Of a stretch of DNA of 64,000 nucleotides, positions 24,766 to 33,078 are shown one piece after another; position 1 is the first letter of the stretch, and each line of letters opens with the position of its first letter. Where the stretch lies: assembly GCA_963773665.1 (NCBI GenBank), contig CAVZBZ010000013.1, positions 372,001-436,000 of the forward strand. Direction: 5' to 3'. Below the pieces are notes generated by a model. That model was given only the letters and a program-made list of their open reading frames with translations, did no database searches and was not told where the DNA came from. The stretch comes from DATJLY01 sp963773665 (lineage in GTDB: Bacteria; Pseudomonadota; Alphaproteobacteria; ATCC43930; CGMCC-115725). The position numbers and the translations under genes are program-made.

Positions 24766-26065
24766 GCTTCGCCTCGAGCAGCGCGTCGGCCGCGGCGCGC
24801 AGTTTCGGCAGCGGCAGCTGCGCGCGCTCGGCCATGTCGAGGAGCGAGTGCCTGCCGTCGGCGAGGTTCAGCACCCACAGCAGCGTCATCTGGTCGAACT
24901 CCTGCGCCTGGTGCCCGCCCATCGGCCGGTAGAGTCCGCGCCGTCCGAGCTGCGGCTCGCCCTTCGGGTTGAGCGAGAGATAGATCACGTTGCCCTCGAT
25001 CGCCTCGACCACCTGCCACAGCATGTCGAGCGACTGCTGCAGGCAGTCGGGCCGCACGAGCGCCAAGTCGTCGGCCGAGCTGTGATATTCGGGATAGGAG
25101 CCGTTCGGCGAGCGCATGAGGCAGCCGACCGGCATGTCGAACCCGGGCGAGCAGTATTGCCGCTCGTCATAGCCGTAAGGGATGAAGGGCTGGATCAGAT
25201 GCGGCGCGCCGCCGTGGCGCAGCACGTGCGCCAGGATGCGGTCGATCTCGGCATCGCCCCTGCGGCTCTGCTTGTAGGTGAAGGCGCCGGGATCGCCGAG
25301 GCAGCTCAGCACGAGGCCGTGCGTCACGCGCGGCACCAGCGCCTCGTTCGCGGCGAGCCAGGCGAGCGAGCCGATCGTGCCGGGAATGAACAGGAAGCGG
25401 TAGCTCATGCGCCGCGGCGCCGCGGCGATGCGCTGCGCCAGCCAGGTCGCGACCGCGATACCGGACAGATTGTCGTTGGCGAGCGAGGGATGGCAGCAGT
25501 GGCACGAGAACAGAAATTCGGCCTCGCTCGCGCCGGGGATCGCGAGCTCGCCATATGTGAGATAGCCGGGCTTCAGGGTCGCATCGATCACGACGCGGTA
25601 GGCCGGATCGGTCAGCGTGCGCGCCTGCCGCTCGGTCAGGCAGAAGCCCCACCCTTCGCTGTAATAGGACGTGCGGTAGGGGATCCAGGCCGGCCGGTCC
25701 GGCATGGTGTGGACGTGCTGCAACAGCTCGTCGCGCCCGACGATGCGATCGATGGCGTGGCTGTACTGCACGAGATGCAGGTTCGAGTGCGCGAAATCGA
25801 CGATGCGCCGCCCGTCGAGCGTGGCGATATGGGCGCCGCGGACGTTCCATTCCTTGGGGATGGTCCAGTCGAACAGTTTCGTCCCGCTCGGCACCTCGTG
25901 CATGACGAGCGGCACGTGGCGCTGGATGAGGCGCAGGCTGTGCCGCAACCCTTCGCCGGTGATGCTGCGGCAGATCGGGAAAAGCTCCTCGATCAGGCGG
26001 AACATGGCGGCGCCGTCGCCGGCGCGTGAGTCCCCGAACGGCGCGGCGCGAAGCGGCACGCTCAT
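24728..26065 (-). CDS. DUF4910 aminopeptidase-like protein
   Basis: A 445-residue cytosolic protein of the DUF4910/M28-like group. The metal site is seen in 'CHCCHPSLANDNLSG' (His and Asp ligands); later 'YGYDERQYCSPG' and 'YPEYHSSADDLALV' supply the acid/His partners. A C-terminal winged-helix-like segment ('SLLDMAERAQLPLPKLRAAA') may be a regulatory or docking domain. Such genes often stand in surface-polysaccharide clusters, where they are thought to act on peptide or amide bonds, but no activity is established. It stands alone here. Confidence 0.75.
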   Translation of the reverse strand: MSVPLRAAPFGDSRAGDGAAMFRLIEELFPICRSITGEGLRHSLRLIQRHVPLVMHEVPSGTKLFDWTIPKEWNVRGAHIATLDGRRIVDFAHSNLHLVQYSHAIDRIVGRDELLQHVHTMPDRPAWIPYRTSYYSEGWGFCLTERQARTLTDPAYRVVIDATLKPGYLTYGELAIPGASEAEFLFSCHCCHPSLANDNLSGIAVATWLAQRIAAAPRRMSYRFLFIPGTIGSLAWLAANEALVPRVTHGLVLSCLGDPGAFTYKQSRRGDAEIDRILAHVLRHGGAPHLIQPFIPYGYDERQYCSPGFDMPVGCLMRSPNGSYPEYHSSADDLALVRPDCLQQSLDMLWQVVEAIEGNVIYLSLNPKGEPQLGRRGLYRPMGGHQAQEFDQMTLLWVLNLADGRHSLLDMAERAQLPLPKLRAAADALLEAKLIAPAAASAHRG

Positions 26066-26203
26066 GTGCGAAATTTCCTTTCAACCGGCTCGGCAGAACG
26101 AACGCGGCGGGCGGCAAAGGGGTTCCGCCGTTGTGCTTGGGCGCGGCGGCGGCACTGGTCTATAATCCGGCCTCGACGCCGCGGCTTAAGGCGAGGTGGG
26201 CGC

Positions 26204-27046
26204 ATGAAGACGGTGCTGGCGGTGGTGGGGGATGGCACCGCGGGCAGCGTGCTCGAGACCGCGGTGATGGCGGCCCGTCCGTTCGACGGCTGCATCGTCG
26301 GATTGAACGCGCTCACCACCGAATATGCGGTGGTGTTCGGCGGCGAGATGGGCTTTTCGGTCTCGTCCGAGGTCGACCGCACGCTTGAGCGCGAAGGCCA
26401 GGAGCGGCGCGAGCAGGCGCGCGCTCTCTTCTACTCCGTGATGCGCCGTCACGGCGTCGCGATCGACGGCAAGGGCGATGGCATCACCGCCGAATGGCGC
26501 GAGGAGGCGGGCCGCCAGAACGCCGTCGTCGGCACGCTGGGCCGCATCTTCGACCTGATCGTGGTCGAGCGGCCGGCGAAGCTCGCCTCGCTTGCCGAGG
26601 CGACGCTCGAGGATGCGCTGTTCGAAAGCGGCCGCCCGGTGCTGATGACGCCGCAGACGGCGCCCAAATCCTTGGCCGAGAAGATCGTCATCGCCTGGAA
26701 CAACAGCACCGAGACGGCGCGCACCGTGGCCTTCGCCATGCCGTTCCTCGAGCGCGCCAAGTCGGTCGAGGTGATGACGATCGAGGGCTGGCAGGTGCCC
26801 GGCCCGAGCGGCGAGGAGATGACGGCGATGCTCGCGCGCCACGGCATCGCGGTGACGTGGCGCCACCTCGGCACGCGCGGCCGCATGAGCCCGGGCGAGA
26901 TCTTCCTCGCCGAATGCCGCACGTCCGGCGCGGATCTCCTCATCAAGGGGGCCTACACGCAAAGCCGGCTGCGCCAAATGATCTTCGGCGGCGCCACCCG
27001 CCACATCATCATGGAAGCCGACCTACCGGTCCTGCTCGCGCACTGA
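26204..27046 (+). CDS. Universal stress protein, two-domain
   Basis: A 280-residue protein made of two Usp folds. The second carries the nucleotide-loop and C-terminal signature 'GAYTQSRLRQMIFGGATRHI' then 'IMEADLPVLLAH', and starts at about 156 with 'EKIVIAWNNSTETARTVAFA'. The first domain ('KTVLAVVGDGTAGSVLETAV') is more diverged and lacks the usual G-x2-G-x9-G(S/T) loop. Usp proteins support survival under starvation, oxygen or envelope stress. It is followed after 61 bases by a three-gene membrane-stress cluster with which it may be co-regulated. Confidence 0.85.
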   Translation: MKTVLAVVGDGTAGSVLETAVMAARPFDGCIVGLNALTTEYAVVFGGEMGFSVSSEVDRTLEREGQERREQARALFYSVMRRHGVAIDGKGDGITAEWREEAGRQNAVVGTLGRIFDLIVVERPAKLASLAEATLEDALFESGRPVLMTPQTAPKSLAEKIVIAWNNSTETARTVAFAMPFLERAKSVEVMTIEGWQVPGPSGEEMTAMLARHGIAVTWRHLGTRGRMSPGEIFLAECRTSGADLLIKGAYTQSRLRQMIFGGATRHIIMEADLPVLLAH

Positions 27047-27107
27047 TTCCGCCCGGAACCGGCCCCGCCGCCGCGACGTTTCCGCAGGCGGCGGGAGGAC
27101 AAACAAA

Positions 27108-27512
27108 ATGGCCGAGGCGAGCGGGGATCGCGACGAAACCGTGACGGACGGCGGTGCGCGCGCCGCCGATGTGCTGGGCGGCCTCAGGGACGCCGCCGAC
27201 ACCATCATCGAGGACCAGAAGGCGCGCGTCGCGGAAACCGTGCGCGGCTTCGCCCATGCGCTGCGCCGCAGCTCCGATGCCTTCGCCGAGGAGGGCGGCC
27301 CGACGATCGCGCGCGCCGCCGGCCAGATCGCCGAGCAGGTCGAGGAATTTTCCGACACGATGCGCAGCCGGCATTGGCGCACGGTTCTCGCCGATCTCGA
27401 AGACGGCGTGCGCGCCCGGCCCGAGCTGTTCTTCGCCGGCGCCGTTGCGGCGGGCTTTCTCGTCGGCCGCTTCATTGCCGGCGCTGCGGCCAAGCCCGCC
27501 GCGGAGCCCTAG
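27108..27512 (+). CDS. Hypothetical membrane-anchored protein of stress cluster
   Basis: A 134-residue protein with an acidic N-terminus, an amphipathic helical middle that may form a coiled coil ('DAADTIIEDQKARVAETVRG'), and one C-terminal membrane segment ('ARPELFFAGAVAAGFLVGRF'). It resembles proteins annotated as nutrient-deprivation-induced, though no enzyme motif is seen. 'gcgggagg' precedes the ATG. The next gene starts one base after its stop. Together the three genes look like ElaB/YqjD-type ribosome or envelope stress proteins. Confidence 0.6.
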   Translation: MAEASGDRDETVTDGGARAADVLGGLRDAADTIIEDQKARVAETVRGFAHALRRSSDAFAEEGGPTIARAAGQIAEQVEEFSDTMRSRHWRTVLADLEDGVRARPELFFAGAVAAGFLVGRFIAGAAAKPAAEP

Positions 27513-27920
27513 ATGGATCCCGCGCCGCTGGTGGCGCCGATCAAGGACCGCGGCATCGCCGCGCTTTTCTCGGACCTCGCGCGCGAGGCGGCGCGGCTCG
27601 TGCGCCAGGAGATCGCGCTCGCCAAGGCCGAGCTCATCGACTGCGTCACGCGCCTCGGCACGGGCGCCGTGTTCGTCGCGGCGGGCGCGGCAATCCTGTT
27701 CGCTGCGCTGCTCGCGCTCGGCGCCGCTTCCATCCTGGCGCTGGCGCTCGTGCTGCCGGCCTGGGCGGGTGCGCTCGCGGTCGGCGGCGCGCTGCTGCTC
27801 GCCGGGCTCGGCCTCGTCCTGAAGGGTCGGCACGACATGGCGGCGCGCGGCCTCCTGCCGCAGCGAACGCTGAAGACGCTGCGCGAGGATGCCGCCTGGG
27901 CCAAGGAGCAGATGCGGTGA
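27513..27920 (+). CDS. Phage holin superfamily III-like (PF07332) membrane protein
   Basis: A 135-residue protein: an N-terminal amphipathic helix ('LFSDLAREAARLVRQEIALA', 'KAELIDCVTRLGTGAVFVAA'), then two long hydrophobic helices with a short loop. This layout is that of the YqjE/holin-X family found beside ElaB-like and DUF3618 genes. It is not a lysis gene; chromosomal members are tied to stationary-phase membranes. Its stop overlaps the next start as GTGA. Confidence 0.7.
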   Translation: MDPAPLVAPIKDRGIAALFSDLAREAARLVRQEIALAKAELIDCVTRLGTGAVFVAAGAAILFAALLALGAASILALALVLPAWAGALAVGGALLLAGLGLVLKGRHDMAARGLLPQRTLKTLREDAAWAKEQMR

Positions 27921-28591
27921 CGATCGGCGGCGATGGCGCGGATTATGACGCACGCGGCAAGGACGCGGCCGCGATCGAGCATGACATCGCCAATACGCGG
28001 GCCGAGCTCGGCGCGGTGATCGACGCGCTCGAGCAGCGCCTCGCGCCGCGGCATCTCGTTGAGAAAGGCATGGAGATGGTGAAGGACACGCTCGAAGGAA
28101 AGGACGGCGCGCTCGGCGCCACGCTGCGCGCCCACCCGGTGCCGCTCGCGCTCATCGGTGCGGGGGTCGGCTGGTTCCTGGTGGCGGGCACGGCCGGCGG
28201 GAGTTTCGCGCGGCGCGCGGCGCGTCAGCTCGGCGAAAGCGCCGGCTCGCACGCTGGCGCCGCCGCCGACGAGGCCGCGGACACCGAGCCCTTCGAGGCG
28301 GGCGAGGAGCTTGCCGGCTATGCCTATGCCCGCACCAAGCCGCGCCTTGCCGCCGCGGCCGATGCCGCCGGCAAGGCGGCCGCCGGCGCGCGCGGGGCAG
28401 TGGGCCGCGCGATCGACGACAATCCGCTGGCGTTCGCGCTGTTAGGCCTCTTCGCGGGCGCTGCGATCGGCCTCCTTCTGCCGCAAAGCCGGATCGAGGA
28501 GCGGGCGGTCGGGCCGGCCGGCGCGCGGATCAGGGGCGAGGCGGCGGCGCTCGAGGCGGACAAGGCCGCCTCCAGGTACGAGCCCGGCTGA
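27917..28591 (+). CDS. DUF3618 domain protein
   Basis: A 224-residue protein. The DUF3618 signature 'AAAIEHDIANTRAELGAVID' followed by 'ALEQRLAPRHLV' starts near residue 14. Two hydrophobic segments follow: 'PVPLALIGAGVGWFLVAG' at about 74 and 'DNPLAFALLGLFAGAAIGLL' at about 174. The region between is Ala-rich and amphipathic. GTG 27917 gives a 4-base overlap with the upstream gene. DUF3618 proteins accompany holin-X proteins, and function is not established. Its C-terminal stop is 3 bases from the convergent small gene. Confidence 0.75.
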   Translation: MTIGGDGADYDARGKDAAAIEHDIANTRAELGAVIDALEQRLAPRHLVEKGMEMVKDTLEGKDGALGATLRAHPVPLALIGAGVGWFLVAGTAGGSFARRAARQLGESAGSHAGAAADEAADTEPFEAGEELAGYAYARTKPRLAAAADAAGKAAAGARGAVGRAIDDNPLAFALLGLFAGAAIGLLLPQSRIEERAVGPAGARIRGEAAALEADKAASRYEPG

Positions 28592-28594
28592 GGT

Positions 28595-28828
28595 TCAGGC
28601 AGCACCCCGCCGCGCCAGCACGCGGCCGGCCCGGCAGGCCGCGTCGAGCGCCTGGATTTCGCTCGCGGACGCGCCGGAGAGCGCGAGGCCGCCCGGCGCC
28701 GCGATCCGCCAGCGCCAGGCTTCGCTGCTTTCTTCCATCAAGGCGATTTCAAAGTTTTTCCCCTCGATAACCAGCGCGTGCACCTTGGGGGCAACCGCAA
28801 GATCGTGCGGCGACAGAGCTAAGGTCAT
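28595..28828 (-). CDS. Hypothetical 77-residue protein
   Basis: A small soluble protein with the reading 'HALVIEGKNFEIALMEESSE' and 'AWRWRIAAPGGLALSGASAS', which suggests a compact beta sheet followed by a helix. ATG 28828 is used; 'gacctt' upstream gives no clear ribosome site. There are no close family features. It is leftward and 78 bases downstream of hisI, with which it could be co-transcribed. Confidence 0.5.
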   Translation of the reverse strand: MTLALSPHDLAVAPKVHALVIEGKNFEIALMEESSEAWRWRIAAPGGLALSGASASEIQALDAACRAGRVLARRGAA

Positions 28829-28906
28829 GGATCTACTGTGGTCGTTGCACCGTGCCGCGAGGCGGCGCCGGACCAACGCCGCCCTCGGCGCGGCGGTTCC
28901 GCACGC

Positions 28907-29281
28907 TTACGAGGGCTGGGCGACCGGCTCCGCGATCGTGACGAGGCGGCCGCCGCGCGCGGCGCGGAAGAAGCAGCTGCGCTGCCCGGTGTGACAGGCG
29001 GCGCCGGTCTGATCGACCAGCAGCAGGACCGCGTCGCCGTCGCAATCGACCCTGAGCTCGACGACGCGCTGCGCATGCCCCGACGTCTCGCCCTTGCGCC
29101 ACAGGCTCTTGCGCGAGCGCGACCAATAGCAGGCGCGGCCGCTGGCAAGGGTCTCGATGACCGCCGCGCGGTTCATCCAGGCGAGCATCAGTACCTCGCC
29201 CGTGTCGTGCTGCTGCGCCACCGCCGCGACCAGCCCGTCGCGGTCGAAGGCGAGTGCGTCCAGCACCTCTGCCGCATCCAT
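28907..29281 (-). CDS. hisI: Phosphoribosyl-AMP cyclohydrolase
   Basis: A 124-residue monofunctional HisI, third step of histidine synthesis (ring opening of PR-AMP). The metal and active-site residues occur in 'MLAWMN', 'YWSRSRKSLWRKGETSGH', the 'VDCDGDAVLLLVDQ' motif with its Cys/Asp ligands, and 'ACHTGQRSCFF'. The HisE domain is not fused, as in other alphaproteobacteria. 'aggag' lies 8 bases before ATG 29281. No other his gene is in the window. Confidence 0.93.
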   Translation of the reverse strand: MDAAEVLDALAFDRDGLVAAVAQQHDTGEVLMLAWMNRAAVIETLASGRACYWSRSRKSLWRKGETSGHAQRVVELRVDCDGDAVLLLVDQTGAACHTGQRSCFFRAARGGRLVTIAEPVAQPS

Positions 29282-29405
29282 TCGTCGTCTCCTGTCGCGC
29301 CCCACTCTAGCACGCCCGGGCTTGTCGCGGCCGGGCGAAGCCTGTAGCCTCGCCGCATAACGAAAACGACGCGCGCGGCGCGAGCGCGAGCGACAGGGAA
29401 GGAAT

Positions 29406-30158
29406 GTGGACGAATTCATTCTCGCGACGTCCGGGCTGACCAAGGAATTTCGCGGCTTCTCGGCCGTGAACGGCGTCGATCTCCAGGTCCGGCGCGGCAC
29501 CATCCATGCACTGATCGGCCCCAACGGCGCGGGCAAGACCACCGTCTTCAATCTCCTGACCAAGTTTCTCGAGCCCACGTCCGGGCGCATCGTCTTCAAC
29601 GACCGCGACATCACGGCGGAGCGGCCGGCGGCGGTGGCGCGGCTCGGCATGGTGCGCTCGTTCCAGATCTCCGCGGTCTTTCCGCACCTCACCGTGCTCG
29701 AGAACGTGCGGCTCGCGCTGCAGCGGCCGCTCGGCACGTCGTTTCATTTCTGGCGTTCGAAGAAGAGCCTTGACGCGCTCAACGGCGAGGCCGACCGGCT
29801 TCTCGCCGATGTCGGGCTCGGCGGCTATCGCGATCTCGTCGCGGTCGAGCTTCCCTACGGCCGCAAGCGTGCGCTGGAATTCGCAACGACGCTTGCGCTG
29901 GCACCCGAGCTCATGCTGCTCGACGAGCCGATGTCGGGCCTCGGCGGCGAGGATATCGGCCGCATCTCGGGCCTCATCCGCCGCGCCGCGCGCGACCGCA
30001 CGGTGCTGATGGTCGAGCACAATCTTTCCGTCGTCGCCGATCTCTCGGATTGGATCACGGTGCTGACCCGCGGCCGCGTGCTCGCCGAGGGGAGCTACGC
30101 CGAGGTGTCGGCCAATCAAGAGGTGCGCGAGGCCTATCTCGGGACCGGCCATGCCTGA
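29406..30158 (+). CDS. livG: Branched-chain amino acid-type ABC ATPase LivG
   Basis: A 250-residue ATPase with Walker A 'GPNGAGKTT', a diverged signature 'LPYGRKRALEFA', Walker B 'ELMLLDEPMSGL' and the C-terminal LivG tail ('LSDWITVLTRGRVLAEGSYA', 'VREAYLG'). It energises a HAAT-family importer. Start is GTG 29406 with 'agggaagga' upstream. It is first in a five-gene operon and overlaps livF by 8 bases. It is divergent from hisI. Confidence 0.88.
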   Translation: MDEFILATSGLTKEFRGFSAVNGVDLQVRRGTIHALIGPNGAGKTTVFNLLTKFLEPTSGRIVFNDRDITAERPAAVARLGMVRSFQISAVFPHLTVLENVRLALQRPLGTSFHFWRSKKSLDALNGEADRLLADVGLGGYRDLVAVELPYGRKRALEFATTLALAPELMLLDEPMSGLGGEDIGRISGLIRRAARDRTVLMVEHNLSVVADLSDWITVLTRGRVLAEGSYAEVSANQEVREAYLGTGHA

Positions 30159-30870
30159 CGCAGCGGCCGCCTCCGCGTTCCTCGAGGTCGAGGATCTGAA
30201 CGCCTGGTATGGCGAATTGCACGTGCTGCACGGCGTGAGCTTCGCCGTCAACGAGGGCGAGGTGGTGACGCTCTTGGGCCGCAACGGCGCCGGCAAGACC
30301 ACGACCTTGCGCGCCATCCTCGGCATCGTGCGCCGCCGGAGCGGGCGCGTGCGATTTGCCGGGCGCGATCTCATCGGGCTTTCGTCCGACCGCATCGCGC
30401 GGCTCGGCGTCGGCTACTGTCCCGAGGAACGCGGCATCTTCGCGAGCCTCTCGGTCGAAGAGAATCTGCTGCTGCCGCCCACGGTGGGTCCGGACGGGAT
30501 GAGCGTCGAGGAGATCTACGCGATCTTTCCGAACCTTGCCGAGCGCCGCAAAAGCCAGGGGACGAAGCTTTCCGGCGGCGAGCAGCAGATGCTGGCGATC
30601 GGCCGGATCCTGCGCACCGGCGCGCGGCTTCTCCTGCTCGACGAGCCGACCGAGGGCTTGGCGCCAGTCATCGTGCTGCAGATCGGCGAAGTGATCCGCA
30701 CGCTCAAAGCCAAGGGCTTCACTGTTCTCCTCGTCGAGCAGAACTTCCGGTTTGCCGCGACCGTGGCCGAACGGCATTATGTCGTCGCGGACGGCAGGAT
30801 CGCCGATCTCATCCCGAACGACCGGATCGACGCTGAGATCGACAAGATCCACAACTATCTCGGGGTCTGA
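30151..30870 (+). CDS. livF: Branched-chain amino acid-type ABC ATPase LivF
   Basis: A 239-residue ATPase with Walker A 'GRNGAGKTTTLRAILG', signature 'LSGGEQQMLAIGR' and Walker B 'RLLLLDEPTEGLAP'. 'VEQNFRFAATVAERHYVV' is the LivF-type H-loop region. It pairs with LivG as the two-ATPase engine. It is followed by 'agggagaaggaggg' and the binding-protein gene 17 bases later. Confidence 0.9.
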   Translation: MPDAAAASAFLEVEDLNAWYGELHVLHGVSFAVNEGEVVTLLGRNGAGKTTTLRAILGIVRRRSGRVRFAGRDLIGLSSDRIARLGVGYCPEERGIFASLSVEENLLLPPTVGPDGMSVEEIYAIFPNLAERRKSQGTKLSGGEQQMLAIGRILRTGARLLLLDEPTEGLAPVIVLQIGEVIRTLKAKGFTVLLVEQNFRFAATVAERHYVVADGRIADLIPNDRIDAEIDKIHNYLGV

Positions 30871-30887
30871 GGGAGAAGGAGGGCAAC

Positions 30888-32102
30888 ATGAAATTCACGT
30901 ACCTCGCCGGCGCCTGCGTCCTAGCGCTCGCCGTCGGCATGGGCACGGCCGGCGCGCAGATGTCGGGCAAGCCCGTGAAGATCGGCGTGATGAGCGACAT
31001 GTCGTCGCTTTATGCCGATATCGGCGGCGCGGGCTCGGTTGCGGCGGCGCAGATGGCGGTCAAGGATTTCGGCGGCAAGGTCAATGGCGTACCGATCGAA
31101 GTCGTCTCGGCCGACCATTTGAACAAGCCCGATGTCGGCAAGGCGATCGCGCAGCGCTGGGTCGACGAGGACGGCGTCGATGCGATCGTTGACGTGCCGA
31201 CCTCGTCGGTGGCGCTCGCCGTGCAGGACGTGATGAAGGAGAAGCAGAAGGTCTTTCTCATCTCGGGCGCGGCGTCATCCGACCTCACCGGCAAGGCATG
31301 CTCGCCCACGGGCGTCCATTGGACCTACGACACCTATGCCTTGGCGCACGGCACCGGCGCGGCGCTGGTGAAGCAGGGCGGCGACACCTGGTTCTTCATC
31401 ACTGCCGACTACGCCTTCGGCCATGCGCTGCAGCGCGACACCGCCGAGGTCGTGACCAAGGCTGGCGGCAAGGTGCTGGGCAGCGTTGACGTGCCGCTCA
31501 ACAACGCCGACTTCTCGAGCTTCCTTTTGCAGGCGCAGCAGTCGAAGGCCAAGATCATCGGCCTCGCCAATGCCGGCGGCGACACCGACAATTCGATCAA
31601 GCAGGCGGCCGAGTTCGGCATCGTCAAGGGCGGCCAGCGCCTCGCCGGCCTCCTGGTCTTCGTGTCCGACGTCAACAGCCTCGGCCTCGACCTCGCGCAG
31701 GGACTCGTCCTGACCGAGGCATTCTATTGGGACCAGAACGACGAGACGCGCGCCTGGTCGAAGCGCTTCATGGAGCAGATCAAGAAGCCGCCCACCATGG
31801 TGCAGGCCGGCGTCTATGGCGCGGTCACGCATTACCTCAAGGCGATGCAGGCCGCCGGCACCGAGGACGGCCCCAAGGTGGTCGCCAAGATGCGCGAGCT
31901 GCCGATCAACGACTTCATGACCAAGAACGGCAAGCTGCGCGAGGACGGCCGCGTCATGCGCGACATGTATCTCTTCCAGGTCAAGACGCCGGCCGAGTCG
32001 AAATACCAGTTCGACTACTACAAGCAGCTCGCCACCATCCCCGCGGACCAAGCCTTCCGCCCGCTGAGCGAAAGCGAATGCCCGCTGGTGAAAAAAGGCT
32101 GA
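30888..32102 (+). CDS. livK: Branched-chain amino acid-type periplasmic binding protein
   Basis: A 404-residue type I binding protein. The signal peptide core 'YLAGACVLALAVGMG' is cleaved near 'AGAQ'. The Peripla_BP_6 fold follows: 'KIGVMSDMSSLYADIGG', 'GKAIAQRWVDEDGVDAIVDV', 'TWFFITADYAFGHALQRDTA' and 'WSKRFMEQIKKPPTMVQAGV'. The long form with 'SSVALAVQDVMKEKQK' resembles proteins that bind aromatic or amide ligands rather than leucine. It has the strongest ribosome site in the operon and lies mid-operon. Confidence 0.87.
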   Translation: MKFTYLAGACVLALAVGMGTAGAQMSGKPVKIGVMSDMSSLYADIGGAGSVAAAQMAVKDFGGKVNGVPIEVVSADHLNKPDVGKAIAQRWVDEDGVDAIVDVPTSSVALAVQDVMKEKQKVFLISGAASSDLTGKACSPTGVHWTYDTYALAHGTGAALVKQGGDTWFFITADYAFGHALQRDTAEVVTKAGGKVLGSVDVPLNNADFSSFLLQAQQSKAKIIGLANAGGDTDNSIKQAAEFGIVKGGQRLAGLLVFVSDVNSLGLDLAQGLVLTEAFYWDQNDETRAWSKRFMEQIKKPPTMVQAGVYGAVTHYLKAMQAAGTEDGPKVVAKMRELPINDFMTKNGKLREDGRVMRDMYLFQVKTPAESKYQFDYYKQLATIPADQAFRPLSESECPLVKKG

Positions 32103-32120
32103 GGATGGCGCTCGGCGAAA

Positions 32121-32150
32121 CCCTCTCCGCCCGCGCGCGGGGGGAGAGGG
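32121..32150. repeat. Inverted repeat between livK and livH
   Basis: CCCTCTCC and GGAGAGGG flank a GC-rich core that can pair further, forming one long hairpin 19 bases past the livK stop. There is no T-run, so it is probably an mRNA-stability or processing element that keeps the upstream livK message abundant. Similar CCCTCTCC palindromes are common in alphaproteobacterial genomes. Confidence 0.55.
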
Positions 32151-32181
32151 TGCGAGCGCAGCATGCGGGTGAGGTCTCGCA

Positions 32182-33078
32182 ATGCTGAGCTTCCTCCACG
32201 CGTTCCCGCCGCTGCCGGCCTTGATGGCGCAGCTTCTGATCGGGCTCATCAACGGCGCCTTCTACGCCATGCTGAGCCTCGGTCTCGCCGTCATCTTCGG
32301 CATGCTCGGCATCATCAATTTCACGCACGGCTCGCAATACATGATCGGCGCGTTCTGCGCCTATCTGCTGCTCAAGTTCCTGGGCATCAACTACTGGTGG
32401 TCGCTGCTCATCGCGCCGATCATCGTCGGCGCTTTCGGGATCGTGCTCGAGCGCGTCTTCATCCGGCATCTCTACCAGCTCGATCATCTCTACGGCCTGC
32501 TCCTGACGTTCGGCCTCGCCCTCATCCTCGAGGGCCTGTTCCGCCAGCAATGGGGCTCGAGCGGGCTCCCCTATAACATTCCGCCGACTCTCACCGGCGC
32601 CTACAATCTCGGCTTCATGTTCCTGCCGATTTATCGCGGCTGGGTGATCGTCGCCTCGGTCGTGATCTGCTTCGGCACCTGGTTCGTGATCGAGCGCACG
32701 CGCTTGGGCTCCTATCTCCGCGCCGCGACCGAGAACCCGACCTTGGTGCAGTCGTTCGGCATCAACGTGCCGCGCATGATCACGCTGACCTACGGCTTCG
32801 GCGTGGGCTTGGCGGCGCTCGCGGGCGTGCTTGCCGCGCCCATCTACCAGGTGAGCCCGCTCATGGGCTCGAACATCATCATCGTCGTGTTCGCGGTCGT
32901 GGTGATCGGCGGCATGGGCTCGATCCTGGGCTCGATCGTGAGCGGATTTGTCTTGGGCCTCATCGAGGGCCTGACCAAGGTGTTCTATCCCGAGGCGAGC
33001 TCGACCGCGATCTTCGTCATCATGGCGGTGGTGCTGCTCATTAAGCCGGCCGGGTTCTTCGGCCGCGAGTTCCGATGA
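32182..33078 (+). CDS. livH: Branched-chain amino acid-type permease LivH
   Basis: A 298-residue permease with about eight helices. 'GLINGAFYAMLSLGLAVIFG' and 'GIINFTHG' near the start are the LivH hallmarks; 'GINVPRMITLTYGFGVGLAA' and 'GGMGSILGSIVSGFVLG' follow. It forms the membrane pore with LivM. It overlaps livM by 4 bases (ATGA). Confidence 0.9.
   Translation: MLSFLHAFPPLPALMAQLLIGLINGAFYAMLSLGLAVIFGMLGIINFTHGSQYMIGAFCAYLLLKFLGINYWWSLLIAPIIVGAFGIVLERVFIRHLYQLDHLYGLLLTFGLALILEGLFRQQWGSSGLPYNIPPTLTGAYNLGFMFLPIYRGWVIVASVVICFGTWFVIERTRLGSYLRAATENPTLVQSFGINVPRMITLTYGFGVGLAALAGVLAAPIYQVSPLMGSNIIIVVFAVVVIGGMGSILGSIVSGFVLGLIEGLTKVFYPEASSTAIFVIMAVVLLIKPAGFFGREFR

Noticed and set aside
29300..30395. 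Minus-strand frame opposite livG and livF
   Set aside because: Low-complexity Arg/Ala shadow of the two ATPase genes.
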